Shown here: positions 28,839 through 34,577 of the stretch, in pieces
Layout of the letters: each line of letters opens with the position of its first letter
How positions within the stretch are numbered: position 1 is the stretch's first letter
IMG/VR virus record: IMGVR_UViG_3300009156_000057
Location: 1 to 35,920 of that record
DNA from: a virus
Direction: 5' to 3' (one strand)
DNA length: 35,920 bases
Notes under the pieces: generated by a model
The model's input: only the letters and a program-made list of their open reading frames with translations
What the model was told of the DNA's origin: nothing
The model's database searches: none
Made by a program: the position numbers and the translations under genes

Positions 28839-29128
28839 AGTCCTGATTCCTCGTCCATCTGAATCCTGCGCCATTCTGTAGCGGCGTCCCTGTCGTTCCA
28901 TCCGGCGGCTTTGAGTCTGAGCACAAAGGCTTCCCGGTTAGCCTCGTGCGTTTGGTACGCACTCATTTTCAATTCTTCAACCTCCGCCATCGTTGTCGGC
29001 GTAAGCAAGTATTCAAGAAAGCCTTTGGCAATCTGCGCGTCACTGCGCATTTCGTCGGCAGTGTAATACGCTGGAAAGTCCAGCTTCCGCATTGCTTCCT
29101 TCAAAGTTAAGAGGCGATGGGGTGTCAT
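28835..29128 (-). CDS. small charged helical protein
   Basis: A 97-residue minus-strand protein (MTPHRLLTLKEAMRKLDFPA). It is helical, with acidic and basic patches (MAEVEELKMSAYQTHEANRE) and a tail NDRDAATEWRRIQMDEESGL. Its ATG overlaps the TGA of the integrase gene, so it is likely made from the integrase transcript. A recombination-accessory role is only suggested by position. Confidence 0.5.
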   Translation of the reverse strand: MTPHRLLTLKEAMRKLDFPAYYTADEMRSDAQIAKGFLEYLLTPTTMAEVEELKMSAYQTHEANREAFVLRLKAAGWNDRDAATEWRRIQMDEESGL

Positions 29129-30513
29129 GCGGTGGCAAGTTGAGGGGTGAAGGTGCCGGTGGGTGGGGGTTCGGGCAGGGGGATCGGTTCGTTGGGGATC
29201 GCGGTGACGAAGTAACGGCCGTAGCTCTGTTCGGTGGTGGTGATGTGGTTGTGCCGGGCCCAGACTTGGGCTTCGCGGAGTCCGTGGCGGCCGGCGCGCA
29301 TTGCGGCCATTCCGACTTGGCAGATGGCGTAAGCGCGGAATTCGTGGATGGTCTTTTGGGTGCCCCAGCCGAGGGCGCGCATCCAGCGGGTGATGTCGCG
29401 CCAGACGTAATCGGTGCGGCAGGAGCGGTGGGGGCCGGACAGAATATAATCCTCGGGCCTGCGGCCGGCGATTCCTTCCGATGGGACGGATGCGACGGAT
29501 GGGGCGGATAGCAGAAAGGGAGCAAGGTGAGCAAGTCCATCGTTGGCGGCGGGGATGAAGGGGAGTTCCTGGCCGTTCTTTTGTAAATCGCTGGGGCGGC
29601 GGGCAACCCAATTTTCGCTGATGACGAATCCGGTGACGCCGTTGCGGGTTTGGATGTCGCGGATCCGCGCGCCGATGATTTCGCCTTTCCTCAATCCGAA
29701 CGTGAGGGCGAGCCATACGGCGGCGTATAGGTTGGGGTTGCGCGTGCGTTGTACGGCTTCCAGGTCGTCAAAGGTGCGGCGGATGATGTGGTCGGGTGGG
29801 ATCTGGTAGTCGCGGCCTTTGGCGCAATCCCGGGGTGGGAATGGCCAGGCGGCGCAGAAGTCGTCAATGGACTTGGGGAGTTCAATGCCGGCGATGTCGC
29901 GGTAGTAGGCACGGAGTTTTGGGTTTTGGAAGCAGAGGCGGGCGCTGGATACGGTGGAGTTGGCGGAGCGTTGGAGTTGTTTTAATCGCCTTGCGCCAGC
30001 GGATTCGGCGTGGGCTTGGGTGAGGACGGCGCGGGCGTAGGTTTCGATTAAGGAGCGGCTGATGATGGTGAGGGGACTGGATAGGACGGATGGGACGGAT
30101 GGGACGGATAGCGGCTCGCGCGGAGCGGCGAGCCCTACCTTGCTGACGATGTTCAGGAGTTGTTGGCGGGCGGAGTGGATGGTGTTGACGTTGAGCACGC
30201 CGTTGGCGGCGCGTTCGAAGTGGATTAGGAATTGTTCGAGGGTAGGCACGGGTGGCGCGGGTTTCTGGCGGCGGCGGAATTCCTGGTCGGCGAGGTCGGC
30301 GCGGCCGAGTTCGCGGAGTTTGATTTCTGCAAGGGCGGCTTTGCGGGTCATGCGGCGGGCAGCGGCTTCGCCTCCGGCGAGTTCGTTGGTGATGCTGGTG
30401 GTGTGTGTGCGGACTTTGCCTTGCCAGGTAAAGCGGTAGGTCCACTGTGATTCGCGCTCGCCTGGGGTGGCGGTGGGGCCGCGGCGGAGGCGTTGCCAGA
30501 TGGTGATTTTCAT
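29125..30513 (-). CDS. int: tyrosine-type phage integrase
   Basis: A 462-residue minus-strand protein that should catalyse site-specific integration. The start is MKITIWQRLRRGP at 30513. Catalytic-domain motifs: LTFGLRKGEIIGARI with the first Arg (about residue 272), TIHEFRAYAICQ with His-x-x-Arg (about 388), and HITTTEQSYGRYF with the nucleophilic Tyr (about 430). The N-terminal part has an arm/core-binding layout. Two insert-like stretches, KVGLAAPREPLSVPSVPSVL in the core-binding domain and SAPSVASVPSEG in the catalytic domain, come from a family C palindrome and GGACGGATG repeats read in frame. The catalytic residues are intact, so the enzyme may still work. att sites are not identified. 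Confidence 0.8.
   Translation of the reverse strand: MKITIWQRLRRGPTATPGERESQWTYRFTWQGKVRTHTTSITNELAGGEAAARRMTRKAALAEIKLRELGRADLADQEFRRRQKPAPPVPTLEQFLIHFERAANGVLNVNTIHSARQQLLNIVSKVGLAAPREPLSVPSVPSVLSSPLTIISRSLIETYARAVLTQAHAESAGARRLKQLQRSANSTVSSARLCFQNPKLRAYYRDIAGIELPKSIDDFCAAWPFPPRDCAKGRDYQIPPDHIIRRTFDDLEAVQRTRNPNLYAAVWLALTFGLRKGEIIGARIRDIQTRNGVTGFVISENWVARRPSDLQKNGQELPFIPAANDGLAHLAPFLLSAPSVASVPSEGIAGRRPEDYILSGPHRSCRTDYVWRDITRWMRALGWGTQKTIHEFRAYAICQVGMAAMRAGRHGLREAQVWARHNHITTTEQSYGRYFVTAIPNEPIPLPEPPPTGTFTPQLATA
30077..30139 (+). repeat. GGACGGATG repeats plus family C palindrome inside integrase
   Basis: GGATAGGACGGATGGGACGG followed by another GATGGGACGGATAG, then GCGGCTCGCGCGGAGCGGCG and AGCCCTACC. 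Antisense to the integrase and in frame with it. It shows that junction-type repeats and palindromes can sit together in one coding insert. Confidence 0.75.
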
Positions 30514-30529
30514 GTGCTGCGCACGGCGT

Positions 30530-30838
30530 TCAGGGTTTAACCGCGAATGGACGCGAATGGACGCGAATGGACTGGTCGTGTCCGGGCAAACCGAACCGCG
30601 CAATGAGGCCATCGCGGAGGGCAATATCGGAATCGCCATAGCCGCAGTCGGAGTGCCGGAGGTTGCCGGATTCTTCGATAAGCCATTCATAAGAGCCCAT
30701 GACGGGGTTACCGATGACGCGAACGGACCATCCGGGACTTCCAGGCAAGTGGTAGAGAACGGCAAGGTCGTCAGGGTCTGTGTATCGGAGTTCTAACCGT
30801 GGGCCAGTGTAACGGGCCCAAGTGCGTGTGTGGTTCAT
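30530..30838 (-). CDS. hypothetical protein upstream of integrase
   Basis: A 102-residue minus-strand protein from ATG 30838 (MNHTRTWARYTGPRLELRYT). It contains a beta-type core (GWSVRVIGNPVMGSYEWLIE) and ends FGLPGHDQSIRVHSRPFAVKP; the last 14 residues come from the CGCGAATGGA repeats. The stop lies 16 bases before the integrase start. The ATG overlaps the stop of the XRE gene. No domain recognised. Confidence 0.5.
   Translation of the reverse strand: MNHTRTWARYTGPRLELRYTDPDDLAVLYHLPGSPGWSVRVIGNPVMGSYEWLIEESGNLRHSDCGYGDSDIALRDGLIARFGLPGHDQSIRVHSRPFAVKP
30542..30571 (+). repeat. (CGCGAATGGA)x3 tandem repeat
   Basis: Three exact 10-bp units at the 3' end of the gene upstream of the integrase. 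Similar units occur at 31074-31093 and, varied, at about 12450. They encode the C-terminus and stop region of that minus-strand gene. Confidence 0.85.
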
Positions 30839-31038
30839 GATTCGGGAGGGGATTGGAGTTTGAGGGTGAGGGCGTCGAGGGCCAGGCCGCGCGGGGTGCG
30901 TTGGCCTTGTTCCCAGTTGCGAAAGGTCTTGAGTGGCACGCCCAGGGCGGCGGCGGCCTGGAGCTGGGTGAGTTGCCAGCGGCGGCGCCAGTCGCGGAGT
31001 TTGCGTTTCACGGGTGGGCATATACCCCAATGGGGCAC
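30835..31038 (-). CDS. XRE-family repressor-like protein
   Basis: A 67-residue minus-strand protein. Residues about 15-60 (RDWRRRWQLTQLQAAAALGV then PLKTFRNWEQGQRTPRGLAL) form a canonical XRE/Cro-type helix-turn-helix with the conserved TxxxxAxxLGV...xxxxxWExGxRxP pattern. The start is GTG 31038, or an internal GTG at 31011 (MKRKLRDW), which would give a tighter protein. As a short single-domain regulator beside the integrase it may control lysogeny or the minus-strand operon. Confidence 0.7.
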   Translation of the reverse strand: MPHWGICPPVKRKLRDWRRRWQLTQLQAAAALGVPLKTFRNWEQGQRTPRGLALDALTLKLQSPPES

Positions 31039-31089
31039 ATGCTGGCAAGTGGAAAGTGAAACTATTTGTGAACCGCGAATGGACGCGAA

Positions 31090-31311
31090 TTAACGCGAAG
31101 TCGGCGGTTCGGCGATGAGTACCCAGGTGCGGTCTTTGGGGTTGAGTGCCCAGACGTGGCCGGTGTAGGTGTCGAAGAGGACGGGAAGTTTATCGCTGGT
31201 GTGAAGGGTGTAGCGGCTCGCGGGGACGGATGGAGGTGGCGCCGGCGGCGGTGTGCAGGAGGCTAATAGGACGCAGAGGGCGCAGGGGACCAATGCACGC
31301 ATTGGTTTCAT
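31090..31311 (-). CDS. small phage lipoprotein
   Basis: A 73-residue minus-strand protein with a lipoprotein signal: MRALVPCALCVLLASCTPPP has a lipobox LAS-C, so Cys is the lipidated first residue. A proline-rich linker precedes a small domain, KLPVLFDTYTGHVWALNPKD then RTWVLIAEPP. The TAA stop is formed by the repeat copy after the gene. Expressed from a prophage it could act in superinfection exclusion, like other lysogenic lipoproteins; that is inference. Confidence 0.6.
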   Translation of the reverse strand: MKPMRALVPCALCVLLASCTPPPAPPPSVPASRYTLHTSDKLPVLFDTYTGHVWALNPKDRTWVLIAEPPTSR

Positions 31312-31321
31312 TTCATGTGGT

Positions 31322-31567
31322 TCACTTGGTTTTGCTGGGGGGATGTTCCTTGAGGAAGGAGTCCGCGGCGCGTTTGCGTTCGAGGTCCACTTCGCGCACG
31401 ACTTCGGGCAGGGCGCGTTCGACGCAGCGGCTGATAAGGTCTGTAACGGTTAAGCCCGTGGCTTTAATGGCTCGGTCAATCAGTATTTCTGTATTACCGC
31501 TGGGACGGAAAGCCTTTGGTTTCGCAAGCTTCGACACAGCACAGATTGAAGGGGCGTCGCTCAACAT
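31322..31567 (-). CDS. ribbon-helix-helix-like small regulator
   Basis: An 81-residue minus-strand protein. The ATG at 31567 is chosen over a GTG at 31609 because GGAG stands nine bases before it. The central NTEILIDRAIKATGLTVTDL and SRCVERALPEVVREV could be a ribbon-helix-helix DNA-binding domain (strand, two helices). It faces the plus-strand gene at 31731 across a region with inverted repeats, the typical layout of a repressor and its operators. It may equally be an antitoxin-like protein. Confidence 0.45.
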   Translation of the reverse strand: MLSDAPSICAVSKLAKPKAFRPSGNTEILIDRAIKATGLTVTDLISRCVERALPEVVREVDLERKRAADSFLKEHPPSKTK

Positions 31568-31730
31568 TTTACAAGACTCCAAACCCGCGTAAACACGATT
31601 CTCAATCACGCTTGGTTAAGCGATTTGTGGCAAGTTGTAAACTTTTACTTGCGAAGAATAGCGAGAAACGCTATTTGGTTTGCCGGTTAACAGAAACATG
31701 GATAGACGAGATTCAAATGGAGTTGAGCCG
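31568..31730. promoter_or_regulatory. divergent control region with two inverted repeats
   Basis: AT-rich compared with the rest of the window and between two divergent operons. Inverted repeat one is GTAAA-CT-TTTAC (31637-31648) within CAAGTT...CTTG. Inverted repeat two is AATAGCG-AGAAA-CGCTATT (31657-31675, seven-base stem). Both are of the size of repressor operators. Weak promoter-like hexamers exist but I could not assign -35 and -10 boxes with confidence. This is the most likely lysis/lysogeny switch. Confidence 0.55.
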
Positions 31731-31922
31731 ATGTTGCCGAGTGCCATCGGGATTCGGACGGATGACCTGGCGCCGTTGTTGTTGAAGTGGCGCAGGCGGA
31801 ATCCGCATGTGCCGTGGAAGATTTTGGTGACTGCGGCGTTGCGGCGGGAGCTGGCGCCGTTGGCGGGGAAGCGGCACGCGCACCTTGTGAATGGTGCGGC
31901 GAGAGGGAAGGTGGCTGCGTGA
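31731..31922 (+). CDS. small DNA-binding-like protein, first early gene
   Basis: A 63-residue protein. ATG 31731 is favoured because GGAG stands eight bases before it; ATG 31698 would add 11 residues without a ribosome site. It reads LPSAIGIRTDDLAPLLLKWR followed by RNPHVPWKILVTAALRREL and ends with a basic APLAGKRHAHLVNGAARGK. The strand-then-two-helices layout would fit a ribbon-helix-helix regulator. It is the first gene of the rightward early operon. Its TGA overlaps the GTG of the next gene. Confidence 0.5.
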   Translation: MLPSAIGIRTDDLAPLLLKWRRRNPHVPWKILVTAALRRELAPLAGKRHAHLVNGAARGKVAA

Positions 31923-32212
31923 GTGCTGCGCCAAACAATTTCGACCTCCGAGCGGTCGCACGGCCGCACACGTGCCGGAGTGATAGCCATGCCGCCCACT
32001 CAGCCGGCATGGAAACAGAAATTGGGGACAGCCGGAGAGACGGCAAATTCGTTTGTCGGTGTTGCGGGGAGCCGGGTGAGCCGGCGTTTCGGGATGCGCA
32101 CGCGTGCGTCAAGTGTTGGGATGCGTGGGTCCTGCGGACGGCGGACTGTCCTGGGGACGGCGGCGGCTCGCGCGGAGCGGCGAGCCCTACCAGACAGGAG
32201 GCGGCCGTATGA
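31919..32212 (+). CDS. zinc-finger-like small protein with in-frame repeats
   Basis: A 97-residue protein from a GTG that overlaps the upstream stop and follows a GGGAAGG ribosome site. The middle has CRCCGEPGEPAFRDAHACVKCW, two CxxC pairs that should bind zinc. The C-terminal WVLRTADCPGDGGGSRGAAS is encoded by a family B unit (32128-32143) and a family C element (32163-32191), so the natural tail is probably replaced. The last codons contain the AGGAGG of the next gene. Function unknown. Confidence 0.5.
   Translation: MSAAPNNFDLRAVARPHTCRSDSHAAHSAGMETEIGDSRRDGKFVCRCCGEPGEPAFRDAHACVKCWDAWVLRTADCPGDGGGSRGAASPTRQEAAV
32128..32191 (+). repeat. family B unit plus family C element, adjacent
   Basis: GGTCCTGCGGACGGCG (32128-32143), then a degenerate copy, then GGCTCGCGCGGAGCGGCGAG and CCCTACC. 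In frame at the end of the zinc-finger-like gene. Confidence 0.8.
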
Positions 32213-32448
32213 TTTTTGGATTTGGTTTTGGCTCGGGTGGCAGGGCGTTGCAAACGGGGTTTCTCCTGCCCCTACCCTCCTTGGCGTCTGTCGCCCGGGC
32301 CCTCCTGCGGAGTGCCAAACATCCTCTAAAGCGGCGGCGTGGATCTGAACAACCTCGCGCTGCCGTTTCCCTGCGGACGGCCCGTTATGCATTTCGGGCC
32401 GTCCGCCTTCCCTCCTGCGGAGGGCGTTCATTGAATAGGACGAAATAG
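32209..32448 (+). CDS. small basic protein with strong ribosome site
   Basis: A 79-residue protein starting MIFGFGFGSGGRALQTGFLL. AGGAGG lies eight bases before its ATG, the best Shine-Dalgarno sequence in the window, and the ATG overlaps the upstream stop. Yet the protein is odd: hydrophobic start, then a very basic, repeat-derived C-terminal half (SLRTARYAFRAVRLPSCGGR) encoded by CCTGCGG-containing palindromes around 32371-32429. It may be a truncated or remodelled gene. Confidence 0.4.
   Translation: MIFGFGFGSGGRALQTGFLLPLPSLASVARALLRSAKHPLKRRRGSEQPRAAVSLRTARYAFRAVRLPSCGGRSLNRTK
32371..32429 (+). repeat. family B-related hairpin
   Basis: CCTGCGGACGGCCCG, TTATGCATTT centre, then CGGGCCGTCCGCC and CCTCCTGCGGAGGGCG. 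GGACGGCCCG and CGGGCCGTCC pair perfectly in a 10-base stem. The element is in the coding part of a small basic protein. It lacks a T-tract. Confidence 0.7.
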
Positions 32449-32462
32449 GACTGAGGTGACTT

Positions 32463-32642
32463 ATGATGGAATCGGCGAAATGGATGTTGATTGGCGCGTT
32501 GGCGTATGGCGCGGCGTGTGGGTTGTTGTTGTTGCTGGTGCGCTTGACAACGGCGTGGCTGGATTGGCGGCGGGCGTGCTGGGAACGGCGTGAGGCGCGG
32601 CGGTTGATGACGCAGCGGCCGTGGCCGTGGCGGAAGATGTGA
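32463..32642 (+). CDS. 59-residue single-span membrane protein
   Basis: MMESAKWMLIGALAYGAACG followed by LLLLLVRL forms one membrane span; a Trp/Arg-rich cytosolic tail follows (WLDWRRACWERREARR, RPWPWRKM). GAGGTGA directly upstream is a good ribosome site. It lies between tightly packed early genes. Small phage membrane proteins in early operons often block superinfection or alter the host envelope, but nothing specific points to that here. Confidence 0.55.
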   Translation: MMESAKWMLIGALAYGAACGLLLLLVRLTTAWLDWRRACWERREARRLMTQRPWPWRKM

Positions 32643-32650
32643 GGGGAAAA

Positions 32651-32857
32651 ATGAAACGCAAAACGAAAGTGGTGTGTCCGATTTGCAGTCTGGTGGTCGC
32701 CCTGAATTCAAACGGCGTGCTACCGCGCCACAAGCCGCGATGGCGCGGCGGTCCGTTACGTGTGAGTGACCTGGCCTGTTTTGGCAGTGGCCGAACGATG
32801 CTGGAAGCTGAAGCGGCGATGCAGAATCTGGAACAGTGGGATTCGGTCGCATCGTGA
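32651..32857 (+). CDS. small zinc-binding-like protein
   Basis: A 68-residue protein starting MKRKTKVVCPICSLVVALNS after a GAGGGG ribosome site. The CPIC pair and a downstream His (LPRHKPRW) and Cys (DLACFGSG) could make one zinc site of the kind seen in 'CPxC...RH...C' small phage proteins. The C-terminus is an acidic helix (TMLEAEAAMQNLEQWDSV). Function unknown; nucleic-acid binding is possible. Confidence 0.5.
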   Translation: MKRKTKVVCPICSLVVALNSNGVLPRHKPRWRGGPLRVSDLACFGSGRTMLEAEAAMQNLEQWDSVAS

Positions 32858-32864
32858 ATTCTCG

Positions 32865-33191
32865 ATGCGTGCGCGGGATCCATTTGAGTGTTGGTACACG
32901 GTGGCTGAGGCGGCTCAGCGGCTGGGGGTGTCGGAGCGGACGGCGGCGCGGTATGTCGAGGCGGATGCGGGGTTGTTGAGGGCGGCGCGTTTTTTTGGTG
33001 GTTGCAGGCGGTTGCCGTGGAGTGCGTGGGAGCAGTGGCTCGGGCGTCAGCCGGACCACGAAGCGATGCCGACGGCGGAGCGCGTGGCCAGGCGTGGTGT
33101 TACCGGGCGGTACACGACGGGTCCGGTGCACGCGAGAACCGAGGGCGAAGCGCGGCGATTGCTGTTGCAGATGGAGAACGACGAAGCATGA
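32865..33191 (+). CDS. excisionase/MerR-like DNA-binding protein
   Basis: A 108-residue protein (MRARDPFECWYTVAEAAQRL). Residues about 10-45 (YTVAEAAQRLGVSERTAARY) are a clear helix-turn-helix of the excisionase/MerR type, followed by the wing-like RRLPWSAWEQWLGRQP. The C-terminal half is charged and helical. Candidate for the excisionase partner of the minus-strand integrase, although it lies in the other operon; an early regulator is equally possible. Its stop overlaps the next ATG. Confidence 0.6.
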   Translation: MRARDPFECWYTVAEAAQRLGVSERTAARYVEADAGLLRAARFFGGCRRLPWSAWEQWLGRQPDHEAMPTAERVARRGVTGRYTTGPVHARTEGEARRLLLQMENDEA

Positions 33192-33445
33192 TACCAATTG
33201 CGTTCAAAGGTCATAACGTGGTCATTGCCAAAGACCAGCCGCAATACTTGCCGCTGCCGGCGCACGTCAATCCGCGTGACAACACTGGATTGACGACGTT
33301 CTGCTGGCGGCTGAGCTGGCGGGAACGTTGGAAACTGTTCTGGGGCGGTCATCTCTGGCATCAGGTGATGACATTCAATCGACCGTTGCAGCCGCAACTT
33401 TTGTCAGGCGAACGACCAGAGGGCCTACCCGAATCGACCCCATGA
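33188..33445 (+). CDS. conserved small phage protein
   Basis: An 85-residue protein (MIPIAFKGHNVVIAKDQPQY). The core TTFCWRLSWRERWKLFWGGH followed by LWHQVMTFNRPLQPQLLS matches a widely distributed phage family with a 'CWxLxxRERxxxLxxGxxWxxxxTFxxPLQPxxLS' pattern. The molecular role is unknown; the family is usually found among early genes. Overlaps its neighbours by ATGA at both ends. Confidence 0.6.
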   Translation: MIPIAFKGHNVVIAKDQPQYLPLPAHVNPRDNTGLTTFCWRLSWRERWKLFWGGHLWHQVMTFNRPLQPQLLSGERPEGLPESTP

Positions 33446-34263
33446 GTCAACGTGCTGAACAGGCGGCTTTGCCGTTGTTGGATGCGTTGCCGGAGCGGCC
33501 GGACTTGCTGGAGTCGATTGCGACGCGGCCGGTCCCGGCGCATCCGGTGAAGTGGCGGCACACGGGGCGGCGTTTTTTGGAAAAACTGCGGTCGGATGGG
33601 GACCTGGCCGAGATGGTGTGTGAGGGGTTGGCGTTGGGGTATTCGGTGCGGTTGTTGGCGTTGCGGTGTGGGGTGTCGCCGAATACGATCGCCGCGGTGC
33701 GGGTGTTGATGACGGAACGTGGTGAACTGGAGGCGGTTCGGATACGGGCGGACCGGTTGCTTGACCAGGTTGTCGAGGAGTCTATGGAGTATTGGCTCGA
33801 GGGGATGCGGGCTGGGGTGATTTCGCCGGGTCAGATACCCATTCCGGCGCTGGCGGCGTGGGACAAAAAGGGGCAGCGGGACGCGGGCCTGGTGGCGGGC
33901 ACGTCGCGCACGGGTGAGGAGATCACGGAGGAGCGGGTGGCGGCGCAGTTGCGGTTGTTGGAGGAGCGGGCGAGGCGTCGGGCTGAGGGTGCATCAGGTG
34001 GACGTAGCGATGGGGCAACGGCTTACGCATGGAATGGGGCGTTGGATACGGAGTTGGATACGGGCGGACCTGGCGGACCTGTGGTGGATGTGGCCGTTGT
34101 GGCCGTGCCGGTGCCGGCGCCGGAAGCCTGCGCGCCAGCGTCCACCACGAGTGCGCCTGGCGGGGGGGGATCGGGCCAGATCGGGGCTGGAATGGCCGAT
34201 GGGCTGGGGCTCGAAAACGATGGAGGCAAAAGCACTCCTTTTAGTCCAGGGGGTGAGGCGTGA
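33442..34263 (+). CDS. helix-turn-helix protein, early operon
   Basis: A 273-residue protein from the ATG that overlaps the upstream stop. Residues about 45-90 (FLEKLRSDGDLAEMVCEGLA then YSVRLLALRCGVSPNTIAAV) form a helix-turn-helix, followed by a helical region (LLDQVVEESMEYWLEGMRAG). The C-terminal ~80 residues are low-complexity Gly/Ala/Asp, partly encoded by GTTGGATACGG repeats near 34043-34068. The layout fits a small terminase-like or regulatory DNA-binding protein. The assignment is open. Confidence 0.5.
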   Translation: MSQRAEQAALPLLDALPERPDLLESIATRPVPAHPVKWRHTGRRFLEKLRSDGDLAEMVCEGLALGYSVRLLALRCGVSPNTIAAVRVLMTERGELEAVRIRADRLLDQVVEESMEYWLEGMRAGVISPGQIPIPALAAWDKKGQRDAGLVAGTSRTGEEITEERVAAQLRLLEERARRRAEGASGGRSDGATAYAWNGALDTELDTGGPGGPVVDVAVVAVPVPAPEACAPASTTSAPGGGGSGQIGAGMADGLGLENDGGKSTPFSPGGEA

Positions 34264-34562
34264 CGCCTTCTCTGCCGAGGTCTGTGCCGGGGCATACGTT
34301 GCAAATTGGGGTGAAAAAAATCGCGCCCTCCGGCGCGCACGAGTTAACGCTGGAATGTGGGTGTGGTGTGACGCTGGACTCGGTGCTTGACGGGATTTTA
34401 TGGCGCGGTCGGGAGCGCGTGCTGGCTCTGGCCGACGTGGTGTACGGGGAGCATCTGAAAAAGTGCGGCGTGAAATGGGACGGAGGGGACAAAGGGGACG
34501 AATCTAAAAAATGGGCGGACCTGCGGTCGGCGCCCGAATCAGGTGAAGTGAACCCGTCGTAG
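34260..34562 (+). CDS. small zinc-binding-like protein
   Basis: A 100-residue protein with GTG start overlapping the upstream stop. LTLECGCGVTLDSVLDGILW and a later YGEHLKKCGVKW give a CxC...HxxxC pattern, plausible for one zinc ion. The C-terminus is polar and ends in repeat-like GGDKGDESKKWADL (GGAGGGGACAAAGGGGACG in the DNA). It directly precedes the replication gene. Function unknown. Confidence 0.45.
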   Translation: MTPSLPRSVPGHTLQIGVKKIAPSGAHELTLECGCGVTLDSVLDGILWRGRERVLALADVVYGEHLKKCGVKWDGGDKGDESKKWADLRSAPESGEVNPS

Positions 34563-34577
34563 GTGATTTTGAACCAT

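Noticed and set aside
29092-29511. Plus-strand frame of 139 codons opposite the integrase
   Set aside because: Gly-rich shadow of the integrase catalytic domain; the minus strand has all recombinase motifs.
31568-31730. Specific sigma-70 promoters in the divergent region
   Set aside because: Hexamers such as TTGCGA...TATTTG match the consensus only weakly; reported as a regulatory region without assigned boxes.
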